From positions 62,001-126,000 of the forward strand of contig NZ_PRKW01000002.1 in assembly GCF_002927275.1 (NCBI RefSeq): a stretch of DNA of 64,000 nt, read 5' to 3'. The notes beneath the pieces are model-generated. The model was not told where the DNA came from. It saw only the letters and a program-made list of their open reading frames with translations, and did not search any database. This document shows, one piece after another, positions 30,006 to 39,958 of this stretch (position 1 is its first letter; each line of letters opens with the position of its first letter). The stretch comes from Arthrobacter pityocampae (lineage in GTDB: Bacteria > Actinomycetota > Actinomycetes > Actinomycetales > Micrococcaceae). Made by a program: the position numbers and the translations under genes.

Positions 30006-30802
30006 ACAACCCCGTCCGACCCGCGGCGCCCTGGCCCCACCCGAGCGGCGAGCTCGCCCCGTCCATCCCGCGCCAGTTCGTGCCCCGACACGTCGCGATC
30101 GTGATGGACGGCAACGGCCGCTGGGCCAACGAGCGCGGCCTGCCCCGGACGGAAGGGCACCGGGCCGGTGAGGCGGCGCTGCTGGACGTCATGGCCGGTG
30201 CGATCGAGATCGGCGTCCGGCACGTGTCCGTCTACGCCTTCAGCACGGAGAACTGGAAGCGGTCCCCCGAAGAGGTGCGCTTCCTGATGGGGTTCAACAA
30301 GGAGGTGCTGAGGCGCCAGCGGGACCAGCTCGACGCCTGGGGGGTGCGGATCCGCTGGTCGGGGCGCCGGCCGAAGCTGTGGCAGTCGGTCATCCGCGAG
30401 CTGGAGGACGCCGAGCGTCACACCGCGCGCAACACGACCTGCACCCTGACGATGTGCGTCAACTACGGCGGGCGTGCGGAGATCGCCGACGCCGCGCGGG
30501 CCATCGCCGAGGACGTGGCGGCCGGCACCCTGAAGGCGTCCTCGGTCAGCGAGAAGACCGTGCAGCGCTACCTCGACGAGCCGGACCTGCCCGACGTCGA
30601 CCTGTTCCTGCGCACCTCCGGCGAGCAGCGCCTGTCCAACTTCATGCTCTGGCAGTCCGCCTACGCGGAGATGGTCTTCATGGACACGCTGTGGCCGGAC
30701 GTCGACCGCCGCACCCTGTGGCGGGCCATCGAGGAGTACGCCTCACGCGACCGCCGATACGGGGGAGCGGTGGACCAGGCGGCGGACCGCCTGTCCTCCT
30801 AG
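30002..30802 (+). CDS. uppS: Isoprenyl transferase (undecaprenyl diphosphate synthase family)
   Basis: The enzyme makes cis-polyprenyl diphosphate for cell-wall lipid carriers. The 266-residue product has the catalytic Asp36 in [14 protein letters not shown], the FSTENWKR segment and [21 protein letters not shown]. Actinobacteria often have two homologues of different chain length, so whether this one makes the full C50/C55 product is not clear. ATG 30002 overlaps the recO stop; the stop overlaps that of the convergent hydrolase gene by two bases. Confidence 0.94.
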   Translation: MNNPVRPAAPWPHPSGELAPSIPRQFVPRHVAIVMDGNGRWANERGLPRTEGHRAGEAALLDVMAGAIEIGVRHVSVYAFSTENWKRSPEEVRFLMGFNKEVLRRQRDQLDAWGVRIRWSGRRPKLWQSVIRELEDAERHTARNTTCTLTMCVNYGGRAEIADAARAIAEDVAAGTLKASSVSEKTVQRYLDEPDLPDVDLFLRTSGEQRLSNFMLWQSAYAEMVFMDTLWPDVDRRTLWRAIEEYASRDRRYGGAVDQAADRLSS

Positions 30803-31848
30803 CCGCCCTGCGGTGTTGGCAGGTCCCCGCCAGGCCACGCGTCGGGAGGACCGGCGCCGGAACCGGCGGGGACCTGCACGTCCATCCACGCCGTCGCCGC
30901 CCTCACCGCGGCGCGACGGACCTCGGGCCGGGACAGGAAGACGTCGTGCAGGGCGCCCGGCAGGCGCCGGATGGTGACGTCGTGGCCGAGCTCGGCCGCG
31001 CGGCGCACCATCGGCCCAACGTCGAGGATGATGTCGGACTCCAGCATCGCCTCGTTCCACGTGGGGCCGATCGCCGACGCCGCGGAGCATAGGACGAGCA
31101 CCGGCACGTCGACCGTCACCCCGCGAGCGAGGGCCGCATGGCCCGCAAGGACCGCCGCGAGCCACCCGGCCCGGACGGGGAACCCGGTCTCGGGCCGCCA
31201 CGCCGGGTCGACCGGCCATTCGCCGTCGAGCGTGTCACTGATGCTCCTGAAGTAGAACCCGAGGGCGGGGAAGCGCAGCCGTGCCCTCGGCCGACGGCGT
31301 GAGAGGGTGTCGAGGATGCCCTGCGCGGCGCTGCGCAGCAGGGCGCTGCCCTGGATGTCGAGCCACGGACTGTTGAGGACGAGCGCCGCGATCCGCCCGG
31401 GGTTGCGGGCGGCCCACAGCGTCGCGGTGAGTCCGCCCGTCGAGTGCGCCATCAGGACGATCTCCGGGTCGGCCTCCGTTCCCGTCCGTGCGGCCAGCCG
31501 CGCCCGCAGCGCGGCCAGTCCCGCTTCGAGGTCGGCGTCGTACTCCTCGAGGGAGGTCGCGAAGCCGGGGGTCTGTCCGGGCAGCAGGCTGCGGCCGTAC
31601 TTGTGCAGGTCCAGGGCGAAGAACGCCCAGCCCTGAGCGGACAGCGCCTCGGCGAGCTCCGTTTGGAAGAAGTAGTCACTGAACCCGTGGATGTAGAGCA
31701 CCGCCCGGGACGGTCCGGGACCCCGGGCTCCGGCGGGTTCGTACGCCACGAGGGTCGCCACCCGTGGGCCCTCGTCGTCGGGGTCCAGCGGGAGGGTCAG
31801 GGCACGGAACGGTACCCCCAGGATGTCCTCCGACCAGCTCTCGTCCAT
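30799..31848 (-). CDS. Alpha/beta hydrolase (serine hydrolase)
   Basis: The 349-residue product has the fold's landmarks: an oxyanion strand [12 protein letters not shown], the nucleophile elbow AHSTGG with the serine, an acid region [11 protein letters not shown] and the catalytic-type His in [10 protein letters not shown]. It resembles monoacylglycerol lipase/lysophospholipase-like enzymes, but the substrate is unknown. There is no signal peptide. The ATG at 31848 lies six bases after TAGGGT (31855-31860), indicating a leaderless message, and the gene is divergent from pyrD. Confidence 0.85.
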   Translation of the reverse strand: MDESWSEDILGVPFRALTLPLDPDDEGPRVATLVAYEPAGARGPGPSRAVLYIHGFSDYFFQTELAEALSAQGWAFFALDLHKYGRSLLPGQTPGFATSLEEYDADLEAGLAALRARLAARTGTEADPEIVLMAHSTGGLTATLWAARNPGRIAALVLNSPWLDIQGSALLRSAAQGILDTLSRRRPRARLRFPALGFYFRSISDTLDGEWPVDPAWRPETGFPVRAGWLAAVLAGHAALARGVTVDVPVLVLCSAASAIGPTWNEAMLESDIILDVGPMVRRAAELGHDVTIRRLPGALHDVFLSRPEVRRAAVRAATAWMDVQVPAGSGAGPPDAWPGGDLPTPQGG

Positions 31849-31854
31849 GCCCCG

Positions 31855-31860
31855 ACCCTA
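31855..31860 (-). promoter_or_regulatory. -10 box of the leaderless hydrolase gene
   Basis: On the minus strand TAGGGT is followed by six bases and the ATG at 31848. Confidence 0.5.
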
Positions 31861-31950
31861 CCGGCGCACGCCGCCGGGTGCCCGGACGCGGCACCGTCGG
31901 GTTGGTGCCTCGAGTTGGCGCCCGTGACAGGAGCGTGGAACGCTGATGGC

Positions 31951-33033
31951 ATGCGCTTCTACCCGACCTTCTTCCGGATCGTCTTCTCCGGGATGGACGC
32001 CGAACGGGCCCACAGGATCGGTTTCGCCCTGATCCGGGCGGTCGACCCCACGCCGGTCGGCTGGGCGCTGCGCCGCGTCTGCGCTCCCGACCCGCGGCTC
32101 GCCACCACCGCCTTCGGTGTGGACTTCCCCTCCCCGTTCGGACTCGCTGCGGGCTTCGACAAGGGCGGCACGGGCATCCTGGCCCTCACCGCCCTGGGTT
32201 TCGGCCACGTCGAGATCGGCACCGTCACGGGCCAGGCGCAGCCGGGCAACCCAGCTCCGCGCCTGTTCCGCCTCGTCGAGGACCGGGCCGTGATCAACCG
32301 CATGGGCTTCAACAACGACGGCGCCGCGGCCGTCGCTCCCCGCCTCCGGGCGGCGCGCCGCAGGCTCGCGCGCCGCTACGCCTCCCGGCCCCTCCCCGTG
32401 GTCGGCGTCAACATCGGCAAGACGAAGAAGGTGGACCTCGTCGACGCCGTCGCCGACTACCTCGTCAGTGCCGAGCAGCTGGCACCCGTGGCGGACTACC
32501 TCGTGGTCAATGTGTCCTCCCCGAACACACCGAATCTCCGGCTGCTCCAGGGCGTCGAGTCGCTCCGTCCGCTCCTCGAGGCCGTCCGCCGGACCGCGGA
32601 CGCGGCGGCGGGCCGGCACGTGCCGCTCCTGGTGAAGATCGCACCGGACCTGACCGACCAGGACATCGACGACGTCGGCGCCCTCGCCCTCGACCTCGGC
32701 CTGGACGGCATCGTCGCCACCAACACCACCATCACGCGCGAGAACCTCGTCACGGACCCGGCGGACGTCATCGCGAAGGGCGTCGGAGGGCTGAGCGGGG
32801 CGCCGTTGAAGGCCCGCGCGCTGGAGGTCCTGGTGCGGCTGCGGGCGGCGGTCGGGGACCGGCTGGCCATCGTCTCCGTCGGCGGTGTCGAGACGCCGGA
32901 GGACGTCCTCGAGCGGCTCGACGCCGGCGCCACCCTCGTCCAGGGCTACACCGCGTTCCTCTACGAGGGGCCGTTCTGGGCCCGCCGCATCAACCGCGGC
33001 CTCCTGCGGGCCCGGCGGACCCCGACGGGCTGA
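31951..33033 (+). CDS. pyrD: Dihydroorotate dehydrogenase (quinone), class 2
   Basis: PyrD oxidises dihydroorotate to orotate in pyrimidine synthesis, passing electrons to quinone at the membrane. The 360-residue product has the class 2 N-terminal helices (MRFYPTFFRIVFSGMDAERAH), FMN-binding AAGFDKGG, VNVSSPNTPNLR with the catalytic Ser region, KIAPDLTD and SVGGVETPEDVLERL. Start is ATG 31951; AACGCT six bases upstream is a weak -10, so a leaderless message is possible. A strong hairpin terminator follows. Confidence 0.95.
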   Translation: MRFYPTFFRIVFSGMDAERAHRIGFALIRAVDPTPVGWALRRVCAPDPRLATTAFGVDFPSPFGLAAGFDKGGTGILALTALGFGHVEIGTVTGQAQPGNPAPRLFRLVEDRAVINRMGFNNDGAAAVAPRLRAARRRLARRYASRPLPVVGVNIGKTKKVDLVDAVADYLVSAEQLAPVADYLVVNVSSPNTPNLRLLQGVESLRPLLEAVRRTADAAAGRHVPLLVKIAPDLTDQDIDDVGALALDLGLDGIVATNTTITRENLVTDPADVIAKGVGGLSGAPLKARALEVLVRLRAAVGDRLAIVSVGGVETPEDVLERLDAGATLVQGYTAFLYEGPFWARRINRGLLRARRTPTG

Positions 33034-33051
33034 CACCTGGAATCGCCGGAT

Positions 33052-33087
33052 GCAGAAGAGCCGGGCCCGTGGGCCCGGCTCTTCTGC
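33052..33087. terminator. Strong bidirectional terminator after pyrD
   Basis: A perfect 17-bp stem (GCAGAAGAGCCGGGCCC with its complement) surrounds a two-base GT loop, between pyrD and the convergent DUF3043 gene. It could serve both transcripts. Confidence 0.85.
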
Positions 33088-33120
33088 GTTGCACGGCACC
33101 CGCCGGGTGCCGGAGGGCCG

Positions 33121-33711
33121 TCAGACGGGGTACTGGCCCCGGCGGACCTGCGGCTTGGGCAGGCGGAGCCGGCGGAGCTGCAGGGCACGGGTGACGCCGT
33201 ACCAGAGGTCGCCCTGGTTGGGGGCGCCGAACTTCTCGGTCAGCCTCTTCTTCAGCGTGCGGCGCAGCAGGATGCAGTCCACGATCACCGCGACGATCAG
33301 GACCCAGAACGCCATCAGCACGGCACTCTGCACGGCGAGGGACTGGAAGAAGCTGAGGATCACGAACACGAGGGCGGCGATCATGAGGAACTCGCCGACG
33401 TTGATCCGGGCGTCGACGAACTGGCGGACGTACCGGCGGTTCGGCCCCTTGTCGCGCAGGGGGAGGTAGCGTTCGTCGTCGGTGTCGAGGGCCCGCCGCA
33501 TCCTGGCGCGCTCGTCGCGGACCGTCGAGCGGCTCTGGTCGCGCGCCGCCTTGCGGTCGTTCGGCACGAGGGGGCGCCTGCGGGCGGCCTCCTGCACGCT
33601 GCGCTTGGGCGTGGGCGCGCCCTTGCCCGGCGCGCGCGGCGCTTCGGGGGTGCGTGAAGCGCTGTCAACGACTTCCTGGGCAGAGGGGGCATCTTTGTTT
33701 CGTCCGAACAC
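33121..33711 (-). CDS. DUF3043 family membrane protein
   Basis: The 196-residue product has a long basic, Pro-rich cytoplasmic N terminus (1 to about 115, with a conserved NDRKAARDQSR stretch), two adjacent hydrophobic helices (about 117-160) and a basic C-terminal tail. DUF3043 is an actinobacterial family of unknown function. Start GTG 33711 (MFGRNKD) is six bases after TATCCT (33718-33723), so it appears leaderless; the longer frame upstream overlaps the divergent dipeptidase gene. Confidence 0.8.
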   Translation of the reverse strand: MFGRNKDAPSAQEVVDSASRTPEAPRAPGKGAPTPKRSVQEAARRRPLVPNDRKAARDQSRSTVRDERARMRRALDTDDERYLPLRDKGPNRRYVRQFVDARINVGEFLMIAALVFVILSFFQSLAVQSAVLMAFWVLIVAVIVDCILLRRTLKKRLTEKFGAPNQGDLWYGVTRALQLRRLRLPKPQVRRGQYPV

Positions 33712-33717
33712 CCTCTC

Positions 33718-33723
33718 AGGATA
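33718..33723 (-). promoter_or_regulatory. -10 box of the leaderless DUF3043 gene
   Basis: On the minus strand TATCCT is followed by GAGAGG and then the GTG at 33711. Confidence 0.45.
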
Positions 33724-33802
33724 CCGGGTCCGTGCCTGCCGGATGCCCGATCCGACCCACCGGTTCCCGACGGTGCGCCGGTCCCCGGGGGTACGGCGTG
33801 TG

Positions 33803-33808
33803 TAGGGT
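33803..33808 (+). promoter_or_regulatory. -10 box of the leaderless M20 peptidase gene
   Basis: TAGGGT is followed by six bases and then ATG 33815. It is divergent from the DUF3043 promoter 80 bases away. Confidence 0.5.
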
Positions 33809-33814
33809 TCTGGC

Positions 33815-35239
33815 ATGACTTCCCTGAACCCCTCGACCGACCGCCCGCACCATCCCCCGCGAGTCGGCGACCGACTGCGCGCCACCGTCGACGCGTCCTT
33901 CCCCCGCATCGTCGAGCAGCTCTCCAGCCTCGTCGGCATCCAGGGCATCGCCTGGGACGCCTTCGACGCCCGCGAACTCGACCGCAGCGCGGAGGCGGTC
34001 GCGGACCTGATCCGCGGTGTCGGGTTCGACGACGTCCGGATCCTCCGCATCGACAACGACGGCACGCCCGGCGGCCCCGCCGTCGTCGCCCGCCGTGCCG
34101 CCGCCGAGGGGCAGCCGACCGTCCTCCTCTACGCCCACCACGACGTGCAGCCGCCGGGGGACCCGGCGCTCTGGGAGTCCGAGCCGTTCGTCGCGACGGA
34201 GCGCAACGGCCGGCTGTACGGCCGCGGCGCCGCCGACGACAAGGCGGGCATCATGGCGCACGTCGGCGCCGTCGCGGCCATCACCGAGGTGCTCGGCGAG
34301 ACGTTCGGCGTCGGCGTGACCCTGTTCATCGAGGGCGAGGAGGAGGCCGGGTCGCCGACGTTCCGCTCCTTCCTCGAGACCTACCGGGAGGACCTCCGGG
34401 CCGACGTCATCGTCGTCGCCGATTCCAGCAACTGGAAGGTGGGCGTGCCCGCCCTGACCACGAGCCTGCGCGGACTCGTGGACGGCACCATCGAGGTCCA
34501 GGTCCTCGATCACGCCGTGCACTCGGGCATGTTCGGCGGTCCCGTGCTGGACGCCCCGACGCTCCTGGCCCGCCTGATCGCCACCCTGCACGACGACGCC
34601 GGCGACGTCGCCATCGCCGGCCTGCACGGCGGGGACCACGCGAGCGTCGACTACGACGAGGACGATTTCCGGGCCGATGCCTCCGTGCTCGACGGGGTAC
34701 GCCTGGCCGGCACCGGGTCCATCGCCTCCCGCCTCTGGCACAAGCCGGCGCTGTCCGTCATCGGCATGGACATCCCGTCCGTCGCGCTGTCCTCCAACAC
34801 GCTGATCCCGCGGGCCCGTGCCAAGTTCAGCCTGCGGTTGGCCCCCGGGCAGGACCCCGGGGCTGCGATGGACGCCGTCCGGGCGCACGTCGAGGCCCAT
34901 GCCCCGTTCGGCGCCCGGGTCACGTTCACGCCGGGGGAGACGGGGAGCCCCTTCCTGACGGACACCACGGAACCCGCCTCCCGGCTCGCCCTGTCGGCCC
35001 TCGAGGAGGCCTGGGGCGTCCGGCCCGTGGAAGCCGGCATGGGCGGCTCCATCCCCTTCATCGCGGACCTCACCGAGCTCTTCCCGTCCGCGCAGATCCT
35101 CATCACCGGCGTGGAGGACCCGGACTCCCGCGCCCACAGCGCGAACGAATCCCTGCACCTCGACGAGTTCCGCAAGGCTGTCCTCGCCGAGGCCATCCTC
35201 CTCGCCGGCATCAACGACGGCGGGCTCGACCGGGACTGA
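33815..35239 (+). CDS. M20 family dipeptidase
   Basis: Members are dizinc peptidases of the carnosinase/CNDP type that hydrolyse dipeptides in the cytoplasm. The 474-residue product has the metal ligands in YAHHDVQPPG (His and the DVQPP motif), GRGAADDKAG (bridging Asp), the catalytic FIEGEEEAGSP Glu pair, VVADSSN and a C-terminal His region (SRAHSANE). The lid dimerisation domain lies in the middle third. The gene has its own leaderless-type promoter and no clear operon partner. Confidence 0.9.
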   Translation: MTSLNPSTDRPHHPPRVGDRLRATVDASFPRIVEQLSSLVGIQGIAWDAFDARELDRSAEAVADLIRGVGFDDVRILRIDNDGTPGGPAVVARRAAAEGQPTVLLYAHHDVQPPGDPALWESEPFVATERNGRLYGRGAADDKAGIMAHVGAVAAITEVLGETFGVGVTLFIEGEEEAGSPTFRSFLETYREDLRADVIVVADSSNWKVGVPALTTSLRGLVDGTIEVQVLDHAVHSGMFGGPVLDAPTLLARLIATLHDDAGDVAIAGLHGGDHASVDYDEDDFRADASVLDGVRLAGTGSIASRLWHKPALSVIGMDIPSVALSSNTLIPRARAKFSLRLAPGQDPGAAMDAVRAHVEAHAPFGARVTFTPGETGSPFLTDTTEPASRLALSALEEAWGVRPVEAGMGGSIPFIADLTELFPSAQILITGVEDPDSRAHSANESLHLDEFRKAVLAEAILLAGINDGGLDRD

Positions 35240-35277
35240 CCGGCACCGGTGCGGAAATGTTTCAGCCCCTCGGCCCG

Positions 35278-35306
35278 TTATGACTGGTGCGGGCCCGGCG
35301 TACGAT
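35278..35306 (+). promoter_or_regulatory. Candidate promoter of erpA
   Basis: TTATGA (35278-35283) and TACGAT (35301-35306) are separated by 17 bases, about 80 bases ahead of the erpA start. The -10 is good and the -35 weak. Confidence 0.4.
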
Positions 35307-35387
35307 GAAGGAAAGCCGTGCGCGCCGAACCGCGGACGGCACTGAGAGCGGACACACCACGGTGGGGTCCGAGCGAGGAGAAACACC

Positions 35388-35768
35388 ATGAGCACATCGA
35401 CCACCGAGACCGGATCCGCCCAGGATTCCGTGGAACTGGCCGCGCACGAGGTCATCCTGTCCGACGTCGCGGCAGGCAAGGTGCGTAGCCTCCTCGAGCA
35501 GGAGGGCCGCACCGACCTCCGGCTGCGCGTCGCCGTCCAGCCCGGCGGCTGCTCGGGCCTCATCTACCAGCTGTACTTCGACGAGCGCGTCCTCGACGGC
35601 GATGCCGTCCGGGACTTCGACGGCGTCGAGGTCATCGTGGACAAGATGAGCGTCCCGTACCTGTCCGGCGCGTCCATCGATTTCGAGGACACCATCTCGA
35701 AGCAGGGCTTCACCATCGACAACCCCAATGCGGGCGGATCCTGCGCCTGCGGGGACTCCTTCCACTAG
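35388..35768 (+). CDS. erpA: A-type iron-sulfur cluster insertion protein ErpA
   Basis: A-type carriers receive Fe-S clusters from the SUF machinery and pass them to apo-enzymes. The 126-residue product has the three conserved cysteines, Cys55 in QPGGCSG and Cys119 and Cys121 in GSCACGDSF. AGGAG lies seven bases before ATG 35388. The gene precedes the cytochrome oxidase genes, and radical-SAM and Rieske proteins in the window are typical clients, although that link is only context. A terminator separates it from ctaC. Confidence 0.93.
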   Translation: MSTSTTETGSAQDSVELAAHEVILSDVAAGKVRSLLEQEGRTDLRLRVAVQPGGCSGLIYQLYFDERVLDGDAVRDFDGVEVIVDKMSVPYLSGASIDFEDTISKQGFTIDNPNAGGSCACGDSFH

Positions 35769-35790
35769 GAGTTCAATAGCACGCCGCGAG

Positions 35791-35830
35791 GGCCCGGAAC
35801 ACCACCGACAAGGTGTGTTCCGGGCCTTTT
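35791..35830 (+). terminator. Rho-independent terminator after erpA
   Basis: GGCCCGGAACAC pairs with GTGTTCCGGGCC, extended by ACC/GGT with one bulge, and is followed by TTTT. This is a clear intrinsic terminator. Confidence 0.85.
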
Positions 35831-35863
35831 GCGTGTCACCGGATCGCGGGTCTTCCGGGTAAG

Positions 35864-35880
35864 CTCTACAGTGAGTAGTA
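35864..35880 (+). promoter_or_regulatory. CTAC-N5-GTAG dyad upstream of ctaC
   Basis: CTCTAC, five bases (AGTGA), GTAGTA. The core CTAC (35866-35869) and GTAG (35875-35878) are complementary. The left arm overlaps a TACAGT -10-like hexamer (35867-35872). The same dyad occurs upstream of qcrC and in the ctaE/trpD gap, so it is a candidate operator for an unidentified regulator of the respiratory genes. Confidence 0.55.
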
Positions 35881-35949
35881 AAACTGGATGTGCACCCCGG
35901 GCCGCTTCACGGGCGGGTGGCAACGCACGTAGAAAAGGAAGGTCCGTCT

Positions 35950-36822
35950 GTGAGTTCGCAGGACCGAACCGGTAGCAAGCGCGTCAGGATCACCAAGATC
36001 TCCAGCATCTCGCTGGCTGGCGCCCTCCTACTGACCGGCTGTACGGCAGAAGCCCAAAGGGGCTGGCTGCCGGCAGATCGGGACAACACCAACCACACCG
36101 GGGCCATCACCGATCTGTGGGTCAACTCGTGGATCGCTGCCATGATCGTCGGCATCATCACGTGGGGCCTGATCATCTGGTGCATGGTCGCGTACCGTCG
36201 CCGCCGGAACGACACCGGCTACCCCCGGCAGATCAGCTACAACCTGCCGCTCGAGATCTTCTACCTGACCATCCCGCTGTTCATGGTGCTCGTGTTCTTC
36301 TACTTCACGGAACGCGATATCGCGAAGATCGACGCCCGCGTCGAGAACCCGGACGTCATCGTGGACGTCCGCGGCAAGCAGTGGTCGTGGGACTTCAACT
36401 ACGTCAACGAGAACAGGTACTCCGTCGGCGTCCAGGGCAGCCTGAACGGTGAAGAGGGCGTCCCGGAGAACCTGCCGACGCTCTACCTGCCCGTGAACCG
36501 GAGCGTCGAGTTCCAGCTCAACGCACGCGACGTACAGCACTCCTTCTTCGTTCCCGGCTTCCTGATGAAGCGTGACCTCTATCCGGGCCGCACCAACTAC
36601 ATCAACCTCACTCCGACGAAGGAGGGCGTGTTCGTAGGCAAATGCGCCGAACTCTGCGGCCAGTACCACTCGGAGATGCTCTTCAACGTGGAGGTCGTCT
36701 CGCAGGCCGAGTTCGACGCCCAGATGGCACAGCTCGAGGTGGGCCAGCTCGGCGACGAGTACGACCGCGACTCCTACCCCGAGGACGATCCCGATACCGA
36801 CCCAGCCAGGAGCAGCAGCTGA
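35950..36822 (+). CDS. ctaC: Cytochrome c oxidase subunit II (aa3 type), lipoprotein
   Basis: Subunit II takes electrons from cytochrome c at its CuA centre and passes them to subunit I. The 290-residue product has a lipoprotein signal (GALLLTGC, lipobox cysteine), two membrane helices, and the extracytoplasmic cupredoxin domain. That domain has the CuA ligands [12 protein letters not shown] near the C terminus and the conserved His in DVQHSFFVP. Start is GTG 35950 after AAGGAAGG; an upstream ATG gives a longer, less likely form that starts just after the dyad. ctaD follows with a one-base overlap. Confidence 0.96.
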   Translation: MSSQDRTGSKRVRITKISSISLAGALLLTGCTAEAQRGWLPADRDNTNHTGAITDLWVNSWIAAMIVGIITWGLIIWCMVAYRRRRNDTGYPRQISYNLPLEIFYLTIPLFMVLVFFYFTERDIAKIDARVENPDVIVDVRGKQWSWDFNYVNENRYSVGVQGSLNGEEGVPENLPTLYLPVNRSVEFQLNARDVQHSFFVPGFLMKRDLYPGRTNYINLTPTKEGVFVGKCAELCGQYHSEMLFNVEVVSQAEFDAQMAQLEVGQLGDEYDRDSYPEDDPDTDPARSSS

Positions 36823-38549
36823 TGTCCACCTTCGAATACACCCTTGAGGAAGCCGGCACCGTCGCGGCTCCGCGTGTGGTTCCGAGGTCCAAGGGACGCA
36901 TCGTCGTCAACTGGATCACCTCGACCGATCACAAGACCATCGGGTACATGTACCTGATCGCCTCGTTCGTCTTCTTCTGCTTCGCCGGCGTCATGGCCCT
37001 CATCATCCGGGCGGAGCTGTTCGAGCCCGGCATGCAGGTCCTGCAGACGAAGGAGCAGTACAACCAGCTGTTCACGATGCACGGCACCGTGATGCTCCTG
37101 ATGTTCGCGACCCCGCTGTTCGCAGGCTTCGCCAACGTCATCATGCCGCTCCAGATCGGCGCCCCCGACGTTGCCTTCCCCCGGCTGAATGCACTGGCGT
37201 TCTGGTTCTTCCTCTTCGGCAGCACGATCGCCGTCTCGGGGTTCATCACCCCGCAGGGCGCGGCGTCGTTCGGCTGGTTCGCCTACGCCCCGCTGTCCAG
37301 TACGACGTTCTCGCCGGGCGTGGGTGGGGACCTCTGGGTCTTCGGGCTCGCGCTGTCGGGCTTCGGCACCATCCTCGGCGCCGTCAACTTCATCACCACG
37401 ATCATCTGCATGCGCGCCCCGGGCATGACCATGTGGCGCATGCCGATCTTCACCTGGAACACGCTGATCACGGCGATCCTGGTCCTGATGGCGTTCCCGC
37501 CGCTGGCCGCCGCGCTCTTCGCGCTCGGCGCCGATCGCCGGTTCGGTGCCCACATCTTCGACCCCGAAGCCGGGGGTGCCATCCTCTGGCAGCACCTCTT
37601 CTGGTTCTTCGGCCACCCCGAGGTGTACATCATCGCGCTGCCGTTCTTCGGCATCGTCTCCGAGATCTTCCCTGTCTTCAGCCGCAAGCCGATCTTCGGC
37701 TACAAGGGCATCGTCTACGCGACGATCGCCATCGCAGCCCTCTCCGTGACCGTGTGGGCGCACCACATGTACGTCACCGGCGCGGTTCTGCTCCCGTTCT
37801 TCGCCTTCATGACCATGCTCATCGCGGTCCCCACCGGCGTGAAGTTCTTCAACTGGATCGGGACCATGTGGCGGGGATCGCTCACCTTCGAGACCCCGAT
37901 GCTGTGGAGTCTCGGCTTCCTCGTGACGTTCCTGTTCGGAGGCCTGACGGGCATCATCCTGGCATCGCCCCCGCTCGACTTCCATGTCTCCGACACCTAC
38001 TTCGTGGTGGCGCACTTCCACTACGTGGTCTTCGGGACCGTCGTCTTCGCGATGTTCGCCGGGTTTTACTTCTGGTGGCCCAAGTTCACGGGCAAGATGC
38101 TCAACGAGCGCCTGGGCAAGATCCACTTCTGGATGCTGTTCCTCGGCTTCCACGCCACCTTCCTCATCCAGCACTGGCTCGGCGTCGAGGGCATGCCCCG
38201 CCGTTACGCGGACTACCTGCCGGAGGACGGTTTCACGGCCATGAACCAGTTCTCCACCATCGGGTCCTTCGTGCTCGGTGCCTCGCTGATCCCCTTCTTC
38301 TGGAACGTGTACATCACGTGGCGTACCGGCAAGAAGGTGGAGGTCGACGACCCGTGGGGCTTCGGCGCCTCGCTCGAGTGGGCGACGTCCTGCCCGCCGC
38401 CGCGGCACAACTTCACCTCCCTGCCGCGCATCCGGTCCGAGCGCCCCGCACTCGACCTGCACCACCCCGAGCTGCAGCAGACCCACACGCCCGATGACAG
38501 TGCCGCCAGCTTCATGGGTGCCGCAGACCGGAAGGACGCCAACGCATGA
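36822..38549 (+). CDS. ctaD: Cytochrome c oxidase subunit I (aa3 type)
   Basis: Subunit I holds heme a and the heme a3-CuB oxygen-reducing centre and pumps protons. The 575-residue product has the twelve-helix pattern. Motifs include the heme a His in [12 protein letters not shown], the CuB region [17 protein letters not shown], the HHMYVTG His pair and the HFHYVVFGT heme ligands. Start is ATG 36822, sharing its first base with the ctaC stop. ctaF overlaps its end. An intact, highly conserved gene. Confidence 0.98.
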   Translation: MSTFEYTLEEAGTVAAPRVVPRSKGRIVVNWITSTDHKTIGYMYLIASFVFFCFAGVMALIIRAELFEPGMQVLQTKEQYNQLFTMHGTVMLLMFATPLFAGFANVIMPLQIGAPDVAFPRLNALAFWFFLFGSTIAVSGFITPQGAASFGWFAYAPLSSTTFSPGVGGDLWVFGLALSGFGTILGAVNFITTIICMRAPGMTMWRMPIFTWNTLITAILVLMAFPPLAAALFALGADRRFGAHIFDPEAGGAILWQHLFWFFGHPEVYIIALPFFGIVSEIFPVFSRKPIFGYKGIVYATIAIAALSVTVWAHHMYVTGAVLLPFFAFMTMLIAVPTGVKFFNWIGTMWRGSLTFETPMLWSLGFLVTFLFGGLTGIILASPPLDFHVSDTYFVVAHFHYVVFGTVVFAMFAGFYFWWPKFTGKMLNERLGKIHFWMLFLGFHATFLIQHWLGVEGMPRRYADYLPEDGFTAMNQFSTIGSFVLGASLIPFFWNVYITWRTGKKVEVDDPWGFGASLEWATSCPPPRHNFTSLPRIRSERPALDLHHPELQQTHTPDDSAASFMGAADRKDANA

Positions 38550-38947
38550 GGATCGAGACGAAGCTCTTCACCTATCTGACGCCGTTCTTCCTGCTGGTGG
38601 GAACCGTCTACGGGTTCCTCGTGGACTGGATGGAACCCGTCGGGTTCCTGGCGCTCTACCTCACGGCCGGCCTCTCGGGGATGATCGGGTTCTACCTCGG
38701 CTTCACCGGGAAGCGCGTGGGCGACCGCCCCGAGGATCGCCTCGATGCGGAGATCCACGAGGGATCCGGCGAGCAGGGGCACTTCAGCCCCTGGAGCTGG
38801 TGGCCCCTGGTGCTCGGCCTCTCGGCCGCGACCTGCTTCGCGGGTCTGGCGGTCGGCTTCTGGATCACCTATATCGGCGTCGGGCTTGCCGCGATCGCCC
38901 TGATCGGCTGGGTCTACGAGTACAGCCGCGGGTACCACGCCCACTGA
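38546..38947 (+). CDS. ctaF: Cytochrome c oxidase subunit IV (CtaF)
   Basis: CtaF is the small actinobacterial fourth subunit of the aa3 oxidase in the bc1-aa3 supercomplex. The 133-residue product has about four hydrophobic helices in two pairs, split by a soluble loop ([33 protein letters not shown] in outline). It ends [10 protein letters not shown], close to the family consensus. It overlaps the ctaD stop as ATGA, completing ctaC-ctaD-ctaF; subunit III is encoded elsewhere in the window. Confidence 0.93.
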   Translation: MRIETKLFTYLTPFFLLVGTVYGFLVDWMEPVGFLALYLTAGLSGMIGFYLGFTGKRVGDRPEDRLDAEIHEGSGEQGHFSPWSWWPLVLGLSAATCFAGLAVGFWITYIGVGLAAIALIGWVYEYSRGYHAH

Positions 38948-38965
38948 TCCGAACTGCCCACCATC

Positions 38966-39002
38966 CGACAGGGAGTCCGCCGCGTGCGGGCTCCCTGTCG
39001 TT
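38966..39002 (+). terminator. Terminator of the ctaCDF operon
   Basis: CGACAGGGAG (38966-38975) pairs perfectly with CTCCCTGTCG (38991-39000), followed by TT, 18 bases after the ctaF stop. Confidence 0.75.
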
Positions 39003-39014
39003 CGTCCGGCGCCG

Positions 39015-39020
39015 TACGAT
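39015..39020 (+). promoter_or_regulatory. Candidate -10 of the GntR gene
   Basis: TACGAT lies about 50 bases ahead of the start, just after the cta terminator. No good -35 is seen. Confidence 0.35.
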
Positions 39021-39068
39021 CGGGAGACCCGGTGTCCTCCGACGCCCCGATCGCAGGAGATGGAATCG

Positions 39069-39860
39069 ATGACCGTGGTGCCCCGTCGCTTCGATGCCGA
39101 ACCGCTCGACGACGCATCGGCGACACCGAAGCACGTGCAGCTCCGCGAGAGCCTGCGCCGCTACATCCGCCAGTTCGGTGAGCCCGGGGCCGGGATACCG
39201 TCCGAGCGGCAGCTGGGCGGCTACTACGGCGTGGCCCGCATGACCGTCCGCCATGCCATCGACGCCCTCGTGGCGGAGGAGGTGCTCGAGCGCATCGTGG
39301 GCCTGGGAACCTTTGTCGCACGGAGCAAGATGGATCTCCACATGAAGATGACGTCCTACACCGAGGAGATGATCCGCCGGGGAATGGTCCCCGACGCGCG
39401 GGTTCTCAGCTTCGAGCAGCAGGGGGCCTCACCCCTTGTCGCTCGGGAACTCCAGATAGACCTCGGCCAGCCCGTGGTGCGGTTCCGCCGCCAGCTCCTC
39501 GCCGACGGTGAGCCCATGAGCGTCGACGAGAACTTCATCCCGGCGCACCGCGTTCCCGGCATCCTCGACGAGCCGCCGCCGACGTCGCTCTACAACGTGC
39601 TGAGCGAGAAGTACGGCCTGGTCATGGAATGGGGCGAGGACACCATCGAGGCGACCGCGGCGTCGCCGTCGATCGCGCGCCTGCTCAATGTGGAGATGAA
39701 CGCGCCCCTGCTCAAGATCCAGCGGCACGCGTACGTGGCCCGCAGCATGATCGACTACTCCGTCTCCTACTATCGCGCCGACCGCTACAAGCTGTGGGTG
39801 CCCCTGCAGCGGCCCGGCGTCCGGACCCCCCGCGCGTACAGCGCCACACGCCTCCGCTAG
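39069..39860 (+). CDS. GntR/HutC family transcriptional regulator
   Basis: The 263-residue product has an N-terminal winged helix (about 15-85, KHVQLRESLRRYIRQFGEPGAGIPSERQLGGYYGVARMTVRHAIDALVAEEVLERIVGLGTFV in outline) and a C-terminal UTRA ligand-binding domain (about 95-250). UTRA regulators usually sense sugars, amino sugars or histidine-pathway compounds. ATG 39069 is spaced nine bases from CAGGAG; ATG 39060 abuts that site. The gene is isolated between terminators, so its target cannot be read from context. Confidence 0.87.
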   Translation: MTVVPRRFDAEPLDDASATPKHVQLRESLRRYIRQFGEPGAGIPSERQLGGYYGVARMTVRHAIDALVAEEVLERIVGLGTFVARSKMDLHMKMTSYTEEMIRRGMVPDARVLSFEQQGASPLVARELQIDLGQPVVRFRRQLLADGEPMSVDENFIPAHRVPGILDEPPPTSLYNVLSEKYGLVMEWGEDTIEATAASPSIARLLNVEMNAPLLKIQRHAYVARSMIDYSVSYYRADRYKLWVPLQRPGVRTPRAYSATRLR

Positions 39861-39864
39861 GCTC

Positions 39865-39883
39865 AGGCGCCCTCTTGGCGCCT
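39865..39883. terminator. Short hairpin between the GntR and PAP2 genes
   Basis: AGGCGCC pairs with GGCGCCT around a five-base loop, just after the GntR stop and facing the convergent PAP2-like gene. It is weak, with no T run. Confidence 0.4.
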
Positions 39884-39958
39884 CCGGGTACTCCTCAGGG
39901 CGCCAGGGTGCCCGGCGACCGGTCGTAGGCGCGGATCGCCGCCGCGGGGTGTGGGTCG

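Noticed and set aside
36774-38486. Minus-strand frame opposite ctaD
   Set aside because: Glu/His/Arg-rich translation typical of an antisense shadow of a membrane-protein gene.
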